IMG/VR virus record: IMGVR_UViG_3300034021_000300
Coordinates: 30,186 to 94,185 of that record
Reading direction: 5' to 3' (one strand)
DNA length: 64,000 nt
Source: a virus
Shown here: positions 30,780-39,759 of the stretch, one piece after another
Position numbering within the stretch: position 1 is the first letter of the stretch
Layout: every line of letters starts with the position of its first letter
Made by a program: the position numbers and the translations under genes
The notes under the pieces: model-generated
What the model was told of the DNA's origin: nothing
Databases searched by the model: none
What the model saw: the letters and a program-made list of their open reading frames with translations, nothing else

Positions 30780-31613
30780 ATGACAGCAAACGAGTGGAGA
30801 GATATTTTTGTAGTTGAATACGAAAAGATAACATCTAATGGAGCACCAGACATTGAGGATGCACAGTTATCCATTCTCTTCACCAACGCTCAGTTGCACT
30901 TTGTTCAAACTCGCATAAGCACACTCAATCTAAAGAAAGAAGGCTTAGAGGAAACAGAGGTAAGAATGCAGGGGTTATCAGGGTTAATAACTGATTCTGA
31001 TGACCCCTTTAATTCTATAGGCACTACAACAGTATCTTCAGAACAACAAGGTGTATTTTCTAATTACAATTTGCAAGGAACATTCTGGGATTTACCTCAG
31101 AACTTTATGTATGCCATATATGAAGATGTAACTATTGATAAAATAGATTGCTCAACAAATGATTATGGAATACTAACTGTAGATGTAGTAAGGCATGATG
31201 AGATAAAAAGAAACTCTGTAAATCCTTTTAAAAGACCTTATTGGAATGGTAATGAAGGTACAGCATGGAGAGTAGCCTATCAAAGGAATGACTCAGCATA
31301 TGGAGCTTCTACAACTACCAACCCAACTTACGATCCATTAGTAACAGATGGTTATTCATTCCTTGTAGGACAAACTCCAAAGAGGCATGAACTAATTACT
31401 AATGGACAATTTACTATTACTGATTACAAACTTAGGTTTCTAAAGATACCTAAACAAATAGTTGTAGATATTACCAATCCTACACTACAAAGAAATTGTG
31501 AGCTAGATTATTCTACTCACTTGGCAATAATTGGTATTGCAGTTGATATGGCTAAAGAAGCCTTGAATCAACCAAATACACAAATTATTCCAAATATGCA
31601 ACAAGTTGAATAA
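30780..31613 (+). CDS. Head-tail connector / ring protein candidate
   Basis: A 277-residue protein. The N-terminus is helical (MTANEWRDIFVVEYEKITSN with AQLSILFTNAQLHFVQ), the middle contains PQNFMYAIYEDVTID and the C-terminus ends with ELDYSTHLAIIGIAVDMAKE. The last piece, LDxxxHxxIIxxAVxxAKE, is the closing helix typical of podovirus head-tail adaptors of crAss phages. Its place between capsid and fibre genes agrees. Starts 3 bases after the previous stop. Confidence 0.65.
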   Translation: MTANEWRDIFVVEYEKITSNGAPDIEDAQLSILFTNAQLHFVQTRISTLNLKKEGLEETEVRMQGLSGLITDSDDPFNSIGTTTVSSEQQGVFSNYNLQGTFWDLPQNFMYAIYEDVTIDKIDCSTNDYGILTVDVVRHDEIKRNSVNPFKRPYWNGNEGTAWRVAYQRNDSAYGASTTTNPTYDPLVTDGYSFLVGQTPKRHELITNGQFTITDYKLRFLKIPKQIVVDITNPTLQRNCELDYSTHLAIIGIAVDMAKEALNQPNTQIIPNMQQVE

Positions 31614-31645
31614 TTTTAAGTATAAAGGCTAAAACAAAACAAACA

Positions 31646-32356
31646 ATGAGCGTAACAATTACAGCCCAAGAAATAACAAGAGCAAATAACCCACAACCAC
31701 TAGGTCAAACAGAATCTGGTATTGTGCGTGCAAATGTTTATAATGATGTAGTAACAGACTTAAATACTCTAGCTACAGCCATAGATACTCTTTCACCTTC
31801 AGGTGGAGATTTAGTAGCAACTGATATAACCTTAGATGATGGTACAGTATCAGACCTAGCCATAAAAATAGGTGCAGATTTAAACAACGGTATATACGGT
31901 GTATCTGATACACAATTAGGTATTGCAGTTGAAGGAACACTAGTAGCAGGTGCTAACACCTCTGGTCTATTCACAAGTAACATTGCAGAACAAATTGTTA
32001 CAGTAGGTGTAACAGTAGATGGTCTTTTAATTAAAGATGGTGGTTTTCTAACTACTAAATCTAATGTAACTCAAGGTACTTCTAAAACTACAACTGTAGT
32101 TACTTCTGCTAACGCAGGTACAATAACTACTGTTGCTTTATCTGATGCTGCTGCTGGAACATTTAACTTTACAGTAACTAACCCCCTAGCTTTAGCTGAC
32201 TCAAACATTCAACTTACTGTAAATATGAATGGTTCAACAGGTATAGCTTATGTAACCCATACAAAAGGTGCTGGTAGTTTTGTAATTACTGTAACTAACA
32301 TAGCTACTGTAGCTGCTTTTAATGCAGCCATTAAAATTGATTACTTAATTTCATAA
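31646..32356 (+). CDS. Head-fibre or decoration protein
   Basis: A 236-residue Thr/Val/Ala-rich, beta-strand protein. N-terminal 60 residues (ITRANNPQPLGQTESGIVRA, NDVVTDLNTLATAID) are helical; the remainder is repeated short strands (GTITTVALSDAAAGTFNFTV). A secreted-like signal is absent, so it is a virion protein rather than an exported one. Codon use matches the other abundant virion genes. Confidence 0.5.
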   Translation: MSVTITAQEITRANNPQPLGQTESGIVRANVYNDVVTDLNTLATAIDTLSPSGGDLVATDITLDDGTVSDLAIKIGADLNNGIYGVSDTQLGIAVEGTLVAGANTSGLFTSNIAEQIVTVGVTVDGLLIKDGGFLTTKSNVTQGTSKTTTVVTSANAGTITTVALSDAAAGTFNFTVTNPLALADSNIQLTVNMNGSTGIAYVTHTKGAGSFVITVTNIATVAAFNAAIKIDYLIS

Positions 32357-32372
32357 CTAAAAATACAAAAAA

Positions 32373-32783
32373 ATGAAAACTTTTTCAAGAACAATTGAAT
32401 TAACAGAAGCCCAGATAGAAGGGCTAAACACAGGTTCTCCTGTACCTTTGACTTTACTAAGTGCTCCTCCAACAGGTAAAGCATTTGTAGTAACAGGTGC
32501 TCAACTTTGGAAAACAGCAGGTAATGCTGCAACAGTAGGCACAGGTGAAATTATTATATCTTATGGTAGTGATACTAATGGTGTAATGCAATTCTCTAAC
32601 GTAGATGCTTCTACAGGTGCTCTAGGTAACAATGCTCAAGACCGTATTCAAATAGCTTCTCATTTAAGTAATGCTGTAGCTGCTAATGGTGAAACAGTAT
32701 CTATTTCAGCTAATGCGGCTATTGCTTGTGCAACAGGTACTACAGCTAAAATTAAACTAGACTGCCAACTAATTGACTTATAA
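32373..32783 (+). CDS. Small capsid decoration or head-fibre protein
   Basis: A 136-residue beta-rich protein starting MKTFSRTIELTEAQIEGLNT with KAFVVTGAQLWKTAGNAATV. No named domain. The sequence is low in charge and rich in Ala/Thr/Gly, typical of exposed virion proteins. The gene is preceded by an A-rich leader (AAAATACAAAAAA), the same context as at 32808. Confidence 0.5.
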   Translation: MKTFSRTIELTEAQIEGLNTGSPVPLTLLSAPPTGKAFVVTGAQLWKTAGNAATVGTGEIIISYGSDTNGVMQFSNVDASTGALGNNAQDRIQIASHLSNAVAANGETVSISANAAIACATGTTAKIKLDCQLIDL

Positions 32784-32807
32784 TTAAAAATATAAAAAAT
32801 ATAAAAA

Positions 32808-34145
32808 ATGAAATCACAAAGTGTAATTAAAGACCAATTCAGGCTAATTGTAGCAAAAGACATTGCTCGTACAGCAACAGTTGGTGCTCTAGCCTCTCCA
32901 ACATCAGTAGCTGATGGTGAAGTAGTAGTAACAGATGCAGGTAATGTAATCTTAGATGATGTTACAGTGCTTCTTGCAGATCGTATTAAAATTGTACAAG
33001 GTCGTGGTGCTTCTAAACCTCTATTTGAAACAGCTACTTTTACAGCAACTGAAATTTATCAGTACAAAGCTCAAGCTTTTGAAGATGCTCAACAACAAGT
33101 AACTTATTTAGGTTATGATGCAGTAGCTAACACAGGTTCAGTAGAAGTATTGAACAACAATGCTTATGCAATGACTATTACCTTCCAAGAAATTACTGTT
33201 CCTGGTTTGCAAGGTTCTTATGTTCCTGTATCAGTATGGTATCAATCAGATGCTACAGCTACTCAAGTAAAAGTAGTAAATGGTTTGTACAACAACCTTA
33301 TTAGGCAACTAGCCTTCTTTAACCTTCCTGTAATTCTTGCAGAACGTGTATCTAGCGCAGCTTCTGCTGCTATAACTGGCGCTCCTACTTCTTACACCTT
33401 TAGCCAAGGCTCAAAAACTGTAACTTATGTAGGTACTGACCCTTCTAACACACCAGTAGGTTCTTACCTACGTGTAGCAGTTGATGGTACTCCTTCAGTT
33501 AATGACCCTGTTTATCGTGTAGATGCTTTAGCAACAGGCACTAATACTGTAACTCTAGATTTTCCTTGGCAAGGTGCTGATGTTACTCTTTTAGTAGCAG
33601 ATGTAGAGGTTATTACAGCGGTAGCTCTTGCAGCAGGTGATATGGGTATCAAACTAACAGGTATTGAACAACCATTTGTACTTGACTCACGTCCAGTAGA
33701 CAAAGTTCAATTCAATGTAGGTATTTCTAACTCACAAGGTGCAGCAAGCTCAACTACTGTAAGTACTACAGCAATTGCAACTTATGGTCATGGTACTTAT
33801 GCTCTTATTACTACTCAACAAGCTGATAGCTCTCGTAATGCAGGTGATTTCTATGGTTATGCAATATACCCATACGACAAGCCTCTTACTACTACAGTAA
33901 CAGGACAAGATTACTCAACAATAAATATTGGTACTAGAGTTGCTCGTGGTACTAATGGTGAGTTAACTCCTAACTTCTTTGTAGCTAACATTGAGATTGC
34001 TTGTGCTTTAGATGGTAACGTAGCTAATACTTTTGATACTAACATTTTAGGAGATCCTACTAGCGTAGTAGATGTGTTAAATGCGTTTGTACCTGCTAAT
34101 TTTGTACAAATTACTAACAACCCAGTTGACCCTAACCATATATAA
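32808..34145 (+). CDS. Abundant virion protein (auxiliary capsid or head-surface type)
   Basis: A 445-residue beta-rich protein. Segments: IKDQFRLIVAKDIARTATVG, DAGNVILDDVTVLLADRIKI, SYVPVSVWYQSDATATQVKV, a Thr/Ser-rich middle, and FFVANIEIACALDGNVANTF near the end. Codon use is like that of the major capsid protein, suggesting a high copy number. Fold not identified; an auxiliary capsid or major surface protein is more likely than a tail sheath because no contractile genes are seen. Confidence 0.55.
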   Translation: MKSQSVIKDQFRLIVAKDIARTATVGALASPTSVADGEVVVTDAGNVILDDVTVLLADRIKIVQGRGASKPLFETATFTATEIYQYKAQAFEDAQQQVTYLGYDAVANTGSVEVLNNNAYAMTITFQEITVPGLQGSYVPVSVWYQSDATATQVKVVNGLYNNLIRQLAFFNLPVILAERVSSAASAAITGAPTSYTFSQGSKTVTYVGTDPSNTPVGSYLRVAVDGTPSVNDPVYRVDALATGTNTVTLDFPWQGADVTLLVADVEVITAVALAAGDMGIKLTGIEQPFVLDSRPVDKVQFNVGISNSQGAASSTTVSTTAIATYGHGTYALITTQQADSSRNAGDFYGYAIYPYDKPLTTTVTGQDYSTINIGTRVARGTNGELTPNFFVANIEIACALDGNVANTFDTNILGDPTSVVDVLNAFVPANFVQITNNPVDPNHI

Positions 34146-34732
34146 TGGCATATACTCCAAGCCTGAGTATATGTGAAAAGAATCACTGCTCAGACGTACT
34201 TCTGACTGATTCAAGAGGTTTGTATGATTCTACCCTCAATCCAGATGGATGGAATGGGGGTAGTAATCCTACCAACTCAACTATTACTTCTGCTACAGTA
34301 AGTGTATTATTACCTAATACAACTACTGCTGTAGATTTAGATGTAACTGCTTCAGTTACTTCTGCAACTATATTAAACTATCAAAGTATATTTAATTTAG
34401 GCACATACAGTGCTACTGACTTAGGTACTACAGGTAAACTACCTGATGGTATTTATACTTTTACTTATACTATAGTAGATGGTAGTGATACATACACTTC
34501 ATCTTATAAAACGTATTTATTTTGTCAAACACGTTGTTGTGTAGACAAATTGTTAGCAGAAATTCCTAACAGAATGACTGACCTAACATTTATTAATAAT
34601 GTAGAACAGGCTAATGCCTTTTTACTATCTGCTTCTAAATCTGCCTTCTCTTGTGGAAAGTTTACAGAAACTCAAAAACTTGTGGAACAAGCTAAAAAGA
34701 TTTGTAATTTTTATAATAAAACTTGCTGCTAA
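34145..34732 (+). CDS. Cys-rich structural protein
   Basis: A 195-residue protein: N-terminal CEKNHCSDVLLTDSRGLYD, a beta-rich Ig-like middle (DGIYTFTYTIVDGSDTYTSS) and a C-terminal helical domain with nine or so cysteines, CQTRCCVDK and ICNFYNKTCC. The Cys clusters suggest metal or disulfide crosslinking. Begins with TAATG overlap and is coupled to the next gene in the same way. Confidence 0.5.
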   Translation: MAYTPSLSICEKNHCSDVLLTDSRGLYDSTLNPDGWNGGSNPTNSTITSATVSVLLPNTTTAVDLDVTASVTSATILNYQSIFNLGTYSATDLGTTGKLPDGIYTFTYTIVDGSDTYTSSYKTYLFCQTRCCVDKLLAEIPNRMTDLTFINNVEQANAFLLSASKSAFSCGKFTETQKLVEQAKKICNFYNKTCC

Positions 34733-35568
34733 TGTGTACAGGAAATTGCAATTGTTCGTGTGACCAAGTAACTATACCTTCTATAGTAGGCCCAAATGGA
34801 GTAAATGGATTAAATGCCTTTACTACTACTACTGCACAGTTTATTGTACCTGCAATAGGGGCTAATGTAACTTTAGCAGTATCTAATAGTAATCCTTCTA
34901 CAGGTTCTTGGGCAGTACCAGGCCAATCAATATATATTGAAAATGCAGGTTATTATACTGTAGTTAGTTCAACTACTACATCGATAGTAGTTACTAATAC
35001 AGGTACAACAGGTAATACAGCTCCAGGTACAACAGTTGCAAGTGGACAACAAGTATCTCCCGCAGGAGTTGCTTCACCACAAAGTGGGACAGTAATTTAT
35101 GACTATTTTGGAGAAACAGCTGGTACAGGTTCTTGGCAGCTATTTAATGGTGTACAACAATCATTAGATTATATTAAATTTGCACTATCAACAAACCAAG
35201 ATGAGCTAAATATAAAAGCTTTTATCTATACACCAATAACAATAAATCCTACAACTGCATTTAGATTTAGAATAGATGGTTCTGTAATATTTACGACTAC
35301 CCCTATTAACTACTCCCCTCTCTGTAGGATTACATTTGATATTACTTTAAACAGAGTCTCAAGTACAGGCTTTACTATTATAGCTAAACAATATGTTACT
35401 TCAGGTAAAGGTCAGACAACAGTATATGATTACTCTAAAACAAACGTACAGTCTATTTCTGATTTAGATAATCCAGGTACTTACCCACTTACTTTTGATT
35501 TTCAAGTAGACTCTGACGTAAACAATACATTGGTTTGGCAATCATTAACATCTAATAAAAAACTATAA
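34732..35568 (+). CDS. Structural protein with an N-terminal Cys cluster
   Basis: A 278-residue protein starting MCTGNCNCSCDQVTIPSIVG (five Cys in the first ten residues), then Thr-rich beta repeats (FTTTTAQFIVPAIGANVTLA) and a C-terminal beta domain. I use the ATG at 34732 (TAATG overlap) rather than a TTG 9 bases upstream. A G-x-x-G-N-A-F-T-T-T segment near residue 25 resembles fibre proteins. Probably a minor fibre or baseplate-like appendage. Confidence 0.55.
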   Translation: MCTGNCNCSCDQVTIPSIVGPNGVNGLNAFTTTTAQFIVPAIGANVTLAVSNSNPSTGSWAVPGQSIYIENAGYYTVVSSTTTSIVVTNTGTTGNTAPGTTVASGQQVSPAGVASPQSGTVIYDYFGETAGTGSWQLFNGVQQSLDYIKFALSTNQDELNIKAFIYTPITINPTTAFRFRIDGSVIFTTTPINYSPLCRITFDITLNRVSSTGFTIIAKQYVTSGKGQTTVYDYSKTNVQSISDLDNPGTYPLTFDFQVDSDVNNTLVWQSLTSNKKL

Positions 35569-37112
35569 TGGCACAGGATTTAAATACATTATATACTCAA
35601 ATTACTCTTACAGGTGCTACTACAACATTAGACATAGATGATTTATATAACTGTTATGTATTTTATAATACAGGTTCTTTATCAGCTAACTATACAATAG
35701 CTCCTTCAGCTTCTGCTACTTCTAATTTAAGCTTTAGCTTGATAAAAACAGGTGCAATAGATTTAGGTGGATTTGACTTTACTATTTTTGGAAGAACATT
35801 AACTCAACAAGAAGCTAATAGTGATTTACTTATAAACATAGTATATGATACAATAGCTTCTGCTTGGGTAGTAACCCTTGTAGTAGACAATACTAATCTA
35901 CCTTCAATATACGAAGGTATAGAAAGTCAAGCTACCCCTACTAGTGGCACAATTACCTTCAATGCTAACATAAATAAAAAATGGCAGCAATTTACAGGTT
36001 CTCAAACACTTATAGGTAACTTAACTATTACAGCAACAGCTACAACAGCAGGACAGGAATTTTGGATTGTGTGGAACTCTGTTACAGATTTAAACAGTAA
36101 TACCCTCTCTATATTTGGAATTACCATAGATGCAGGTGATGCTTTGTCAGGTAATTTTACAGTAGTAGCTAAATGGAATGGTTCTACTTGGGATGCTCAA
36201 TTCTTAAATAGCCAACCAGGATTGTGGGAATCAACAGGTGTAAAATCTGTAAAGAAATTAGGTGCTCCCTCTACTTCTAGTGGAGATTTTAACACTGATT
36301 TAGGTAATAATAATACTCTAACAGGTAATTACATATTAGCTTCAGGCGATAACAATAGTGTTACAGCAGATTATTCTACGGGAGTAGGTCTTAACAATAC
36401 AGTAAGTAGTATTTACTCTACTGCAATAGGGGTTAATAATACAGCAACTGCTACTGTTTCTACATCTATAGGTATTGATAATCAGGCTACAGCGGATTAT
36501 TCTATTGCAATGGGATTTAACAACATAGCTTCAGGAACAGCTTCTACCGCAATAGGTGCTGATAATATTGCTTCGCAATATTATACACTAGCAACAGGTG
36601 CTTCAGCAAATGCTTTTAGAGCAGGTTCTAGCGCACACAGTTCTAGTAATTTTGGAGGTTCAGCAACGGATACAACAGCACAAAACTCTATAGTACAATG
36701 TTTAATAATAACTACTGATGCTACTAAAACTACATTACTATTAGATGGATTAGCAGGTTTTATTTCAATAGCCCCTAATTCAGTAGCTAATTGCTATGTT
36801 AAAGTAACAGGAGTACAACAAGGTGGAATTAGTGGTACTGTAGGAGATGTAGCTACATTCGATGCTTGGTGTACAATAAAGAATATTTCAGGAACTGTTT
36901 CTTTAGTAGATTCTCCTTTATATATGGATAATACAGGAGCTATAACTACTTCTAGTGTTGTTAGAGGGTCTGATGCAGCAGCATCTACTTGGGCTTTAGA
37001 TTTAACTCCTGATAGTACTAATGATGCTTTACTAGTACAAGTAACAGGACAAGCTAATAAAACTATTTACTGGCATGCTACTGTATACATAGATGAAATA
37101 AAATACGCATAA
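35568..37112 (+). CDS. Trimeric fibre protein with YadA-type head repeats
   Basis: A 514-residue protein. After a Thr-rich N-terminal half (MAQDLNTLYTQITLTGATTT, containing two similar beta domains), residues about 245-350 hold at least six copies of a 14-15-residue repeat of the form YSTAIGxNNTAxGxxS, as in SIYSTAIGVNNTATATVSTS and IGADNIAS. This is the left-handed beta-roll repeat of YadA/Hep-Hag trimeric adhesins, which forms a trimeric stalk. The C-terminal domain is a compact beta unit. Probably a tail or head fibre that contacts the host. Confidence 0.75.
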   Translation: MAQDLNTLYTQITLTGATTTLDIDDLYNCYVFYNTGSLSANYTIAPSASATSNLSFSLIKTGAIDLGGFDFTIFGRTLTQQEANSDLLINIVYDTIASAWVVTLVVDNTNLPSIYEGIESQATPTSGTITFNANINKKWQQFTGSQTLIGNLTITATATTAGQEFWIVWNSVTDLNSNTLSIFGITIDAGDALSGNFTVVAKWNGSTWDAQFLNSQPGLWESTGVKSVKKLGAPSTSSGDFNTDLGNNNTLTGNYILASGDNNSVTADYSTGVGLNNTVSSIYSTAIGVNNTATATVSTSIGIDNQATADYSIAMGFNNIASGTASTAIGADNIASQYYTLATGASANAFRAGSSAHSSSNFGGSATDTTAQNSIVQCLIITTDATKTTLLLDGLAGFISIAPNSVANCYVKVTGVQQGGISGTVGDVATFDAWCTIKNISGTVSLVDSPLYMDNTGAITTSSVVRGSDAAASTWALDLTPDSTNDALLVQVTGQANKTIYWHATVYIDEIKYA

Positions 37113-37681
37113 TGACCACTACTTGTAAAAATATACATATCAATGACATCCAATGTAAGTTTGCTGATTTAGCATACAAACAATCACAGGCATTGTCTAT
37201 TGGTAGAACATGTTTAGAGAGGGTTACAGCAATGAGAATAGTTGCTAGTTATCTTCCTTTACTTTATTGTTACAAGACATTTAACGCTACAGTTACATAC
37301 GCATATAACTTTATTTTTACAAAGAACAATGATGATGCAGTAACTATAGATATTACTATAGGTACAGAAACATTTTCATATAGTGGTACAGGCCAAAGAT
37401 TTGAAATAACAAATTACTTTTTACAAGATATACTAGCAAATACTACTTATGCGTTTGAAGGATTTACCCACCAAGGAGCATTGTATATTTATAGTTACGA
37501 TACTTCTCTTGGTTTTGGTACTACTACAACTGTAACAGAATCTGAAGATATTACTGTAACTACAAATATGGAAGATTCGTATGAACATATATTAGATATA
37601 TGGAATTGCATAACGCAAGAACAAGTATGTGCAATTATTAATCACGCTAAAAAACTAACAGGAGAATGCAATTGCAGCTAG
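37112..37681 (+). CDS. Hypothetical structural protein
   Basis: A 189-residue protein. N-terminal helix (QCKFADLAYKQSQALSIGRT), a beta middle, and a C-terminal helix ending CITQEQVCAIINHAKKLTGE followed by CNCS. It shares the Cys-rich end with the two genes at 34145 and 34732. Starts with TAATG overlap. Confidence 0.5.
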   Translation: MTTTCKNIHINDIQCKFADLAYKQSQALSIGRTCLERVTAMRIVASYLPLLYCYKTFNATVTYAYNFIFTKNNDDAVTIDITIGTETFSYSGTGQRFEITNYFLQDILANTTYAFEGFTHQGALYIYSYDTSLGFGTTTTVTESEDITVTTNMEDSYEHILDIWNCITQEQVCAIINHAKKLTGECNCS

Positions 37682-38004
37682 GAGGTAACTCACAAGGATT
37701 AGTATCACTAATCACACTACTAGGTAAACAACTAGTACCAACATTATATAAATCTTTAACAGTAACAGGAACAGCAAAAAGCTTACCTGATATACCTGAA
37801 GGAGCTGTAGCAGCTCATATTACTGTAGAAACAGGTGTAACACTTAGATACACTTTAGATGGAACTACAGCAACTACAACTGTAGGACATTTATTGGCTA
37901 ATGCTCAAATACTAGAAATAGTAGGTTCAGTAGCAATATCTAAGTTTTCAATAATTGAAGTTACAGGTGGTACAAGTTCAATCAAAATAACTTATTACGT
38001 ATAA
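37666..38004 (+). CDS. Hypothetical small structural protein
   Basis: A 112-residue beta-rich protein (MQLQLGGNSQGLVSLITLLG, then AAHITVETGVTLRYTLDGTT). A GGAGAATG start context gives a rare Shine-Dalgarno-like site, 16 bases inside the previous gene. Ends with TAATG overlap to the next fibre gene. Function unknown. Confidence 0.5.
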   Translation: MQLQLGGNSQGLVSLITLLGKQLVPTLYKSLTVTGTAKSLPDIPEGAVAAHITVETGVTLRYTLDGTTATTTVGHLLANAQILEIVGSVAISKFSIIEVTGGTSSIKITYYV

Positions 38005-39107
38005 TGGGAAATAAGTCAGGCATTAAATGGAATGGAGTAACCCAGGCACAAACCCAAAATACTATAGAAACTATAGGTTCAGATGTACAGATAATTCTAA
38101 GAGATCCAAGAACTGAACAAGAATGGGTTACTAGTTCTACAGATTATATCAATGCTCTTGTATCTTTAGGTGTAATACCTTCAAGTGCTGGTTCTTGGCT
38201 AACAAAAGGCAATAAGGGTACTGACTATACTAATGACTTTATTGGTACAGAAGATGATGAGCCTCTTACCTTTAGAACTAATAATGTTGCAAGATTAGGG
38301 TTTGATGAAAATGGTGGGGCTTTAAGTACAACTGATGTTTTAAATCCATCAGGAAGTTATAGCATTCTTCAATGGAGTACAGATGCTATAAATCAAAAAA
38401 TATATGTATCTGATGTACTTGTAACAGGTGTTAAAGTAACTACAGGAGATGTAACTATATTAACAGAAGATGTAGGAACAGGTGTTTATAATGAAACAAT
38501 AGTAAGTTTAGCTGAAATACTATTATCAGCATCAGGAACAGGGATATCAGATATTCATGTTTATCCAAATGGAGAAATAGGTATAGCTTCTACGGCAAAT
38601 ACAACAATCAATGCAATAACAGCTACTGGAGGTGTAAGTGGTAATGTAGGTATAGGTACAACTACACCGACTGAATTATTCTATGTAGATGGTACGGTTG
38701 GTACAACTGCATCAATTTTTAAAGTGCAAAAAAATTCTTTGTTTGATGATGTTGGTTTTCGTTATACAGGTAATACCGCCGCAGAAGATAGTTTAGTTGA
38801 TTTTCTTGTTGGTGGCTTGTATGGACTTAATTTTTCACACACGTTGAATGACGATTACTCGTTTTTTGTGGCACGTAGCAACGTAGAAAATCAATGGAGG
38901 AGTAATGGCGATATAACACTTCAAAACACAAGCGGTGATGGAAACGTAGGTATAGGCACAGCAAGCCCTGCATCTAAATTAACAGTAGATACAGGAGATG
39001 TAGAAGTGGTAGGAGATGCCAATGGTCTTATATTAGAAAGTCCTGATGCTACTAGATACAGAGTTACTGTAGCTAATGGAGGTACACTAACAGTAACAGC
39101 AGTCTAA
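38004..39107 (+). CDS. Tail-fibre protein with GNVGIGT repeats
   Basis: A 367-residue fibre protein. Two copies of the fibre motif GNVGIGTxxPxxxLxV (near residues 215 and 315, with PTELFYVDG and PASKLTVDTG) flank a region with a TLRTNN-like LTFRTNNVARLGFDENG unit. Between about 38650 and 38960 the base composition changes (more GC, other codon choice), so the C-terminal half looks recombined. Ends in VTVANGGTLTVTAV, typical of the fibre C-terminus. Confidence 0.65.
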   Translation: MGNKSGIKWNGVTQAQTQNTIETIGSDVQIILRDPRTEQEWVTSSTDYINALVSLGVIPSSAGSWLTKGNKGTDYTNDFIGTEDDEPLTFRTNNVARLGFDENGGALSTTDVLNPSGSYSILQWSTDAINQKIYVSDVLVTGVKVTTGDVTILTEDVGTGVYNETIVSLAEILLSASGTGISDIHVYPNGEIGIASTANTTINAITATGGVSGNVGIGTTTPTELFYVDGTVGTTASIFKVQKNSLFDDVGFRYTGNTAAEDSLVDFLVGGLYGLNFSHTLNDDYSFFVARSNVENQWRSNGDITLQNTSGDGNVGIGTASPASKLTVDTGDVEVVGDANGLILESPDATRYRVTVANGGTLTVTAV

Positions 39108-39125
39108 CCAAAAATAATTGATGTA

Positions 39126-39392
39126 ATGAAACATTTGCTTGACGAAATAAGTATATATATTCACGAAAACTTTGAAAGACTCTGTGGTGCTACAGTAGGA
39201 ATAGGTGCAGGAGTTAAACATGTTGTTACCCAAGAACAAGAAATTAACCTAGAAACAATTTTACAGAAAGTGCTACTTGTCGCTCTATATGCTATTGTTG
39301 GTGGAATATTTGGTGGAATAGGTAAATGGGCTATTGATGAGTTTAAAGCTTATATTAAAAAATACAAAAATGAGCAGAAAAGAAAAAGCTAG
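39126..39392 (+). CDS. Putative holin (single or paired TM)
   Basis: An 88-residue protein: an amphipathic N-terminus (MKHLLDEISIYIHENFERLC), a Gly-rich stretch, one strong hydrophobic segment LLVALYAIVGGIFGGIGKWA (about 49-68) and a Lys-rich tail (KKYKNEQKRKS). Small size, the charged tail and the place just before the endolysin gene fit a holin or pinholin. The next gene's ATG (39370) overlaps its end by 23 bases. Confidence 0.55.
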   Translation: MKHLLDEISIYIHENFERLCGATVGIGAGVKHVVTQEQEINLETILQKVLLVALYAIVGGIFGGIGKWAIDEFKAYIKKYKNEQKRKS

Positions 39393-39759
39393 TTGGTGGT
39401 TAGTAGAACAAGTAATGAAAGCTAAAGAAATTGTAAGACAGTTTCCTGAAATATTTGGATTACCTTTAGTTTTAGTAAGTTTTTATTACAGCCCTCATTT
39501 ATTGTATATGGTAGACCCAACAGCAGCTAGTTGGGATTGGGGAGTAGTACAAACAGTAGTACTTGTAGCAATTATAGGATTAACATTAAACTGTTTAGCG
39601 TATATTGGTTTTAAATTAAACCACCCTAATTTATATAAAACATTTTTAGAATTAGATTATACTAAATTACCTGTATGGCAAATTACCTTATTATCCTTCT
39701 TTGTGGTCTCCAAATACATTCTAATGTTCTTGCTAATAACCTTAGCTCTTTTAACTTAG
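39370..39759 (+). CDS. Membrane protein of the lysis cassette
   Basis: A 129-residue protein from the ATG at 39370 (MSRKEKASWWLVEQVMKAKE), with three hydrophobic segments: FGLPLVLVSFYYSPHLLYMV, VVQTVVLVAIIGLTLNCLAYIG and ISLLSFFVVSKYILMFLLITL-like. A start 36 bases upstream is possible. It overlaps the endolysin by 85 bases. Probably a second holin/antiholin. Confidence 0.6.
   Translation: MSRKEKASWWLVEQVMKAKEIVRQFPEIFGLPLVLVSFYYSPHLLYMVDPTAASWDWGVVQTVVLVAIIGLTLNCLAYIGFKLNHPNLYKTFLELDYTKLPVWQITLLSFFVVSKYILMFLLITLALLT

Noticed and set aside
32808-34145. Tail sheath protein (contractile tail)
   Set aside because: The gene has an abundant-protein codon style, but no baseplate or tube genes accompany it and the connector/muzzle genes are of podovirus type.
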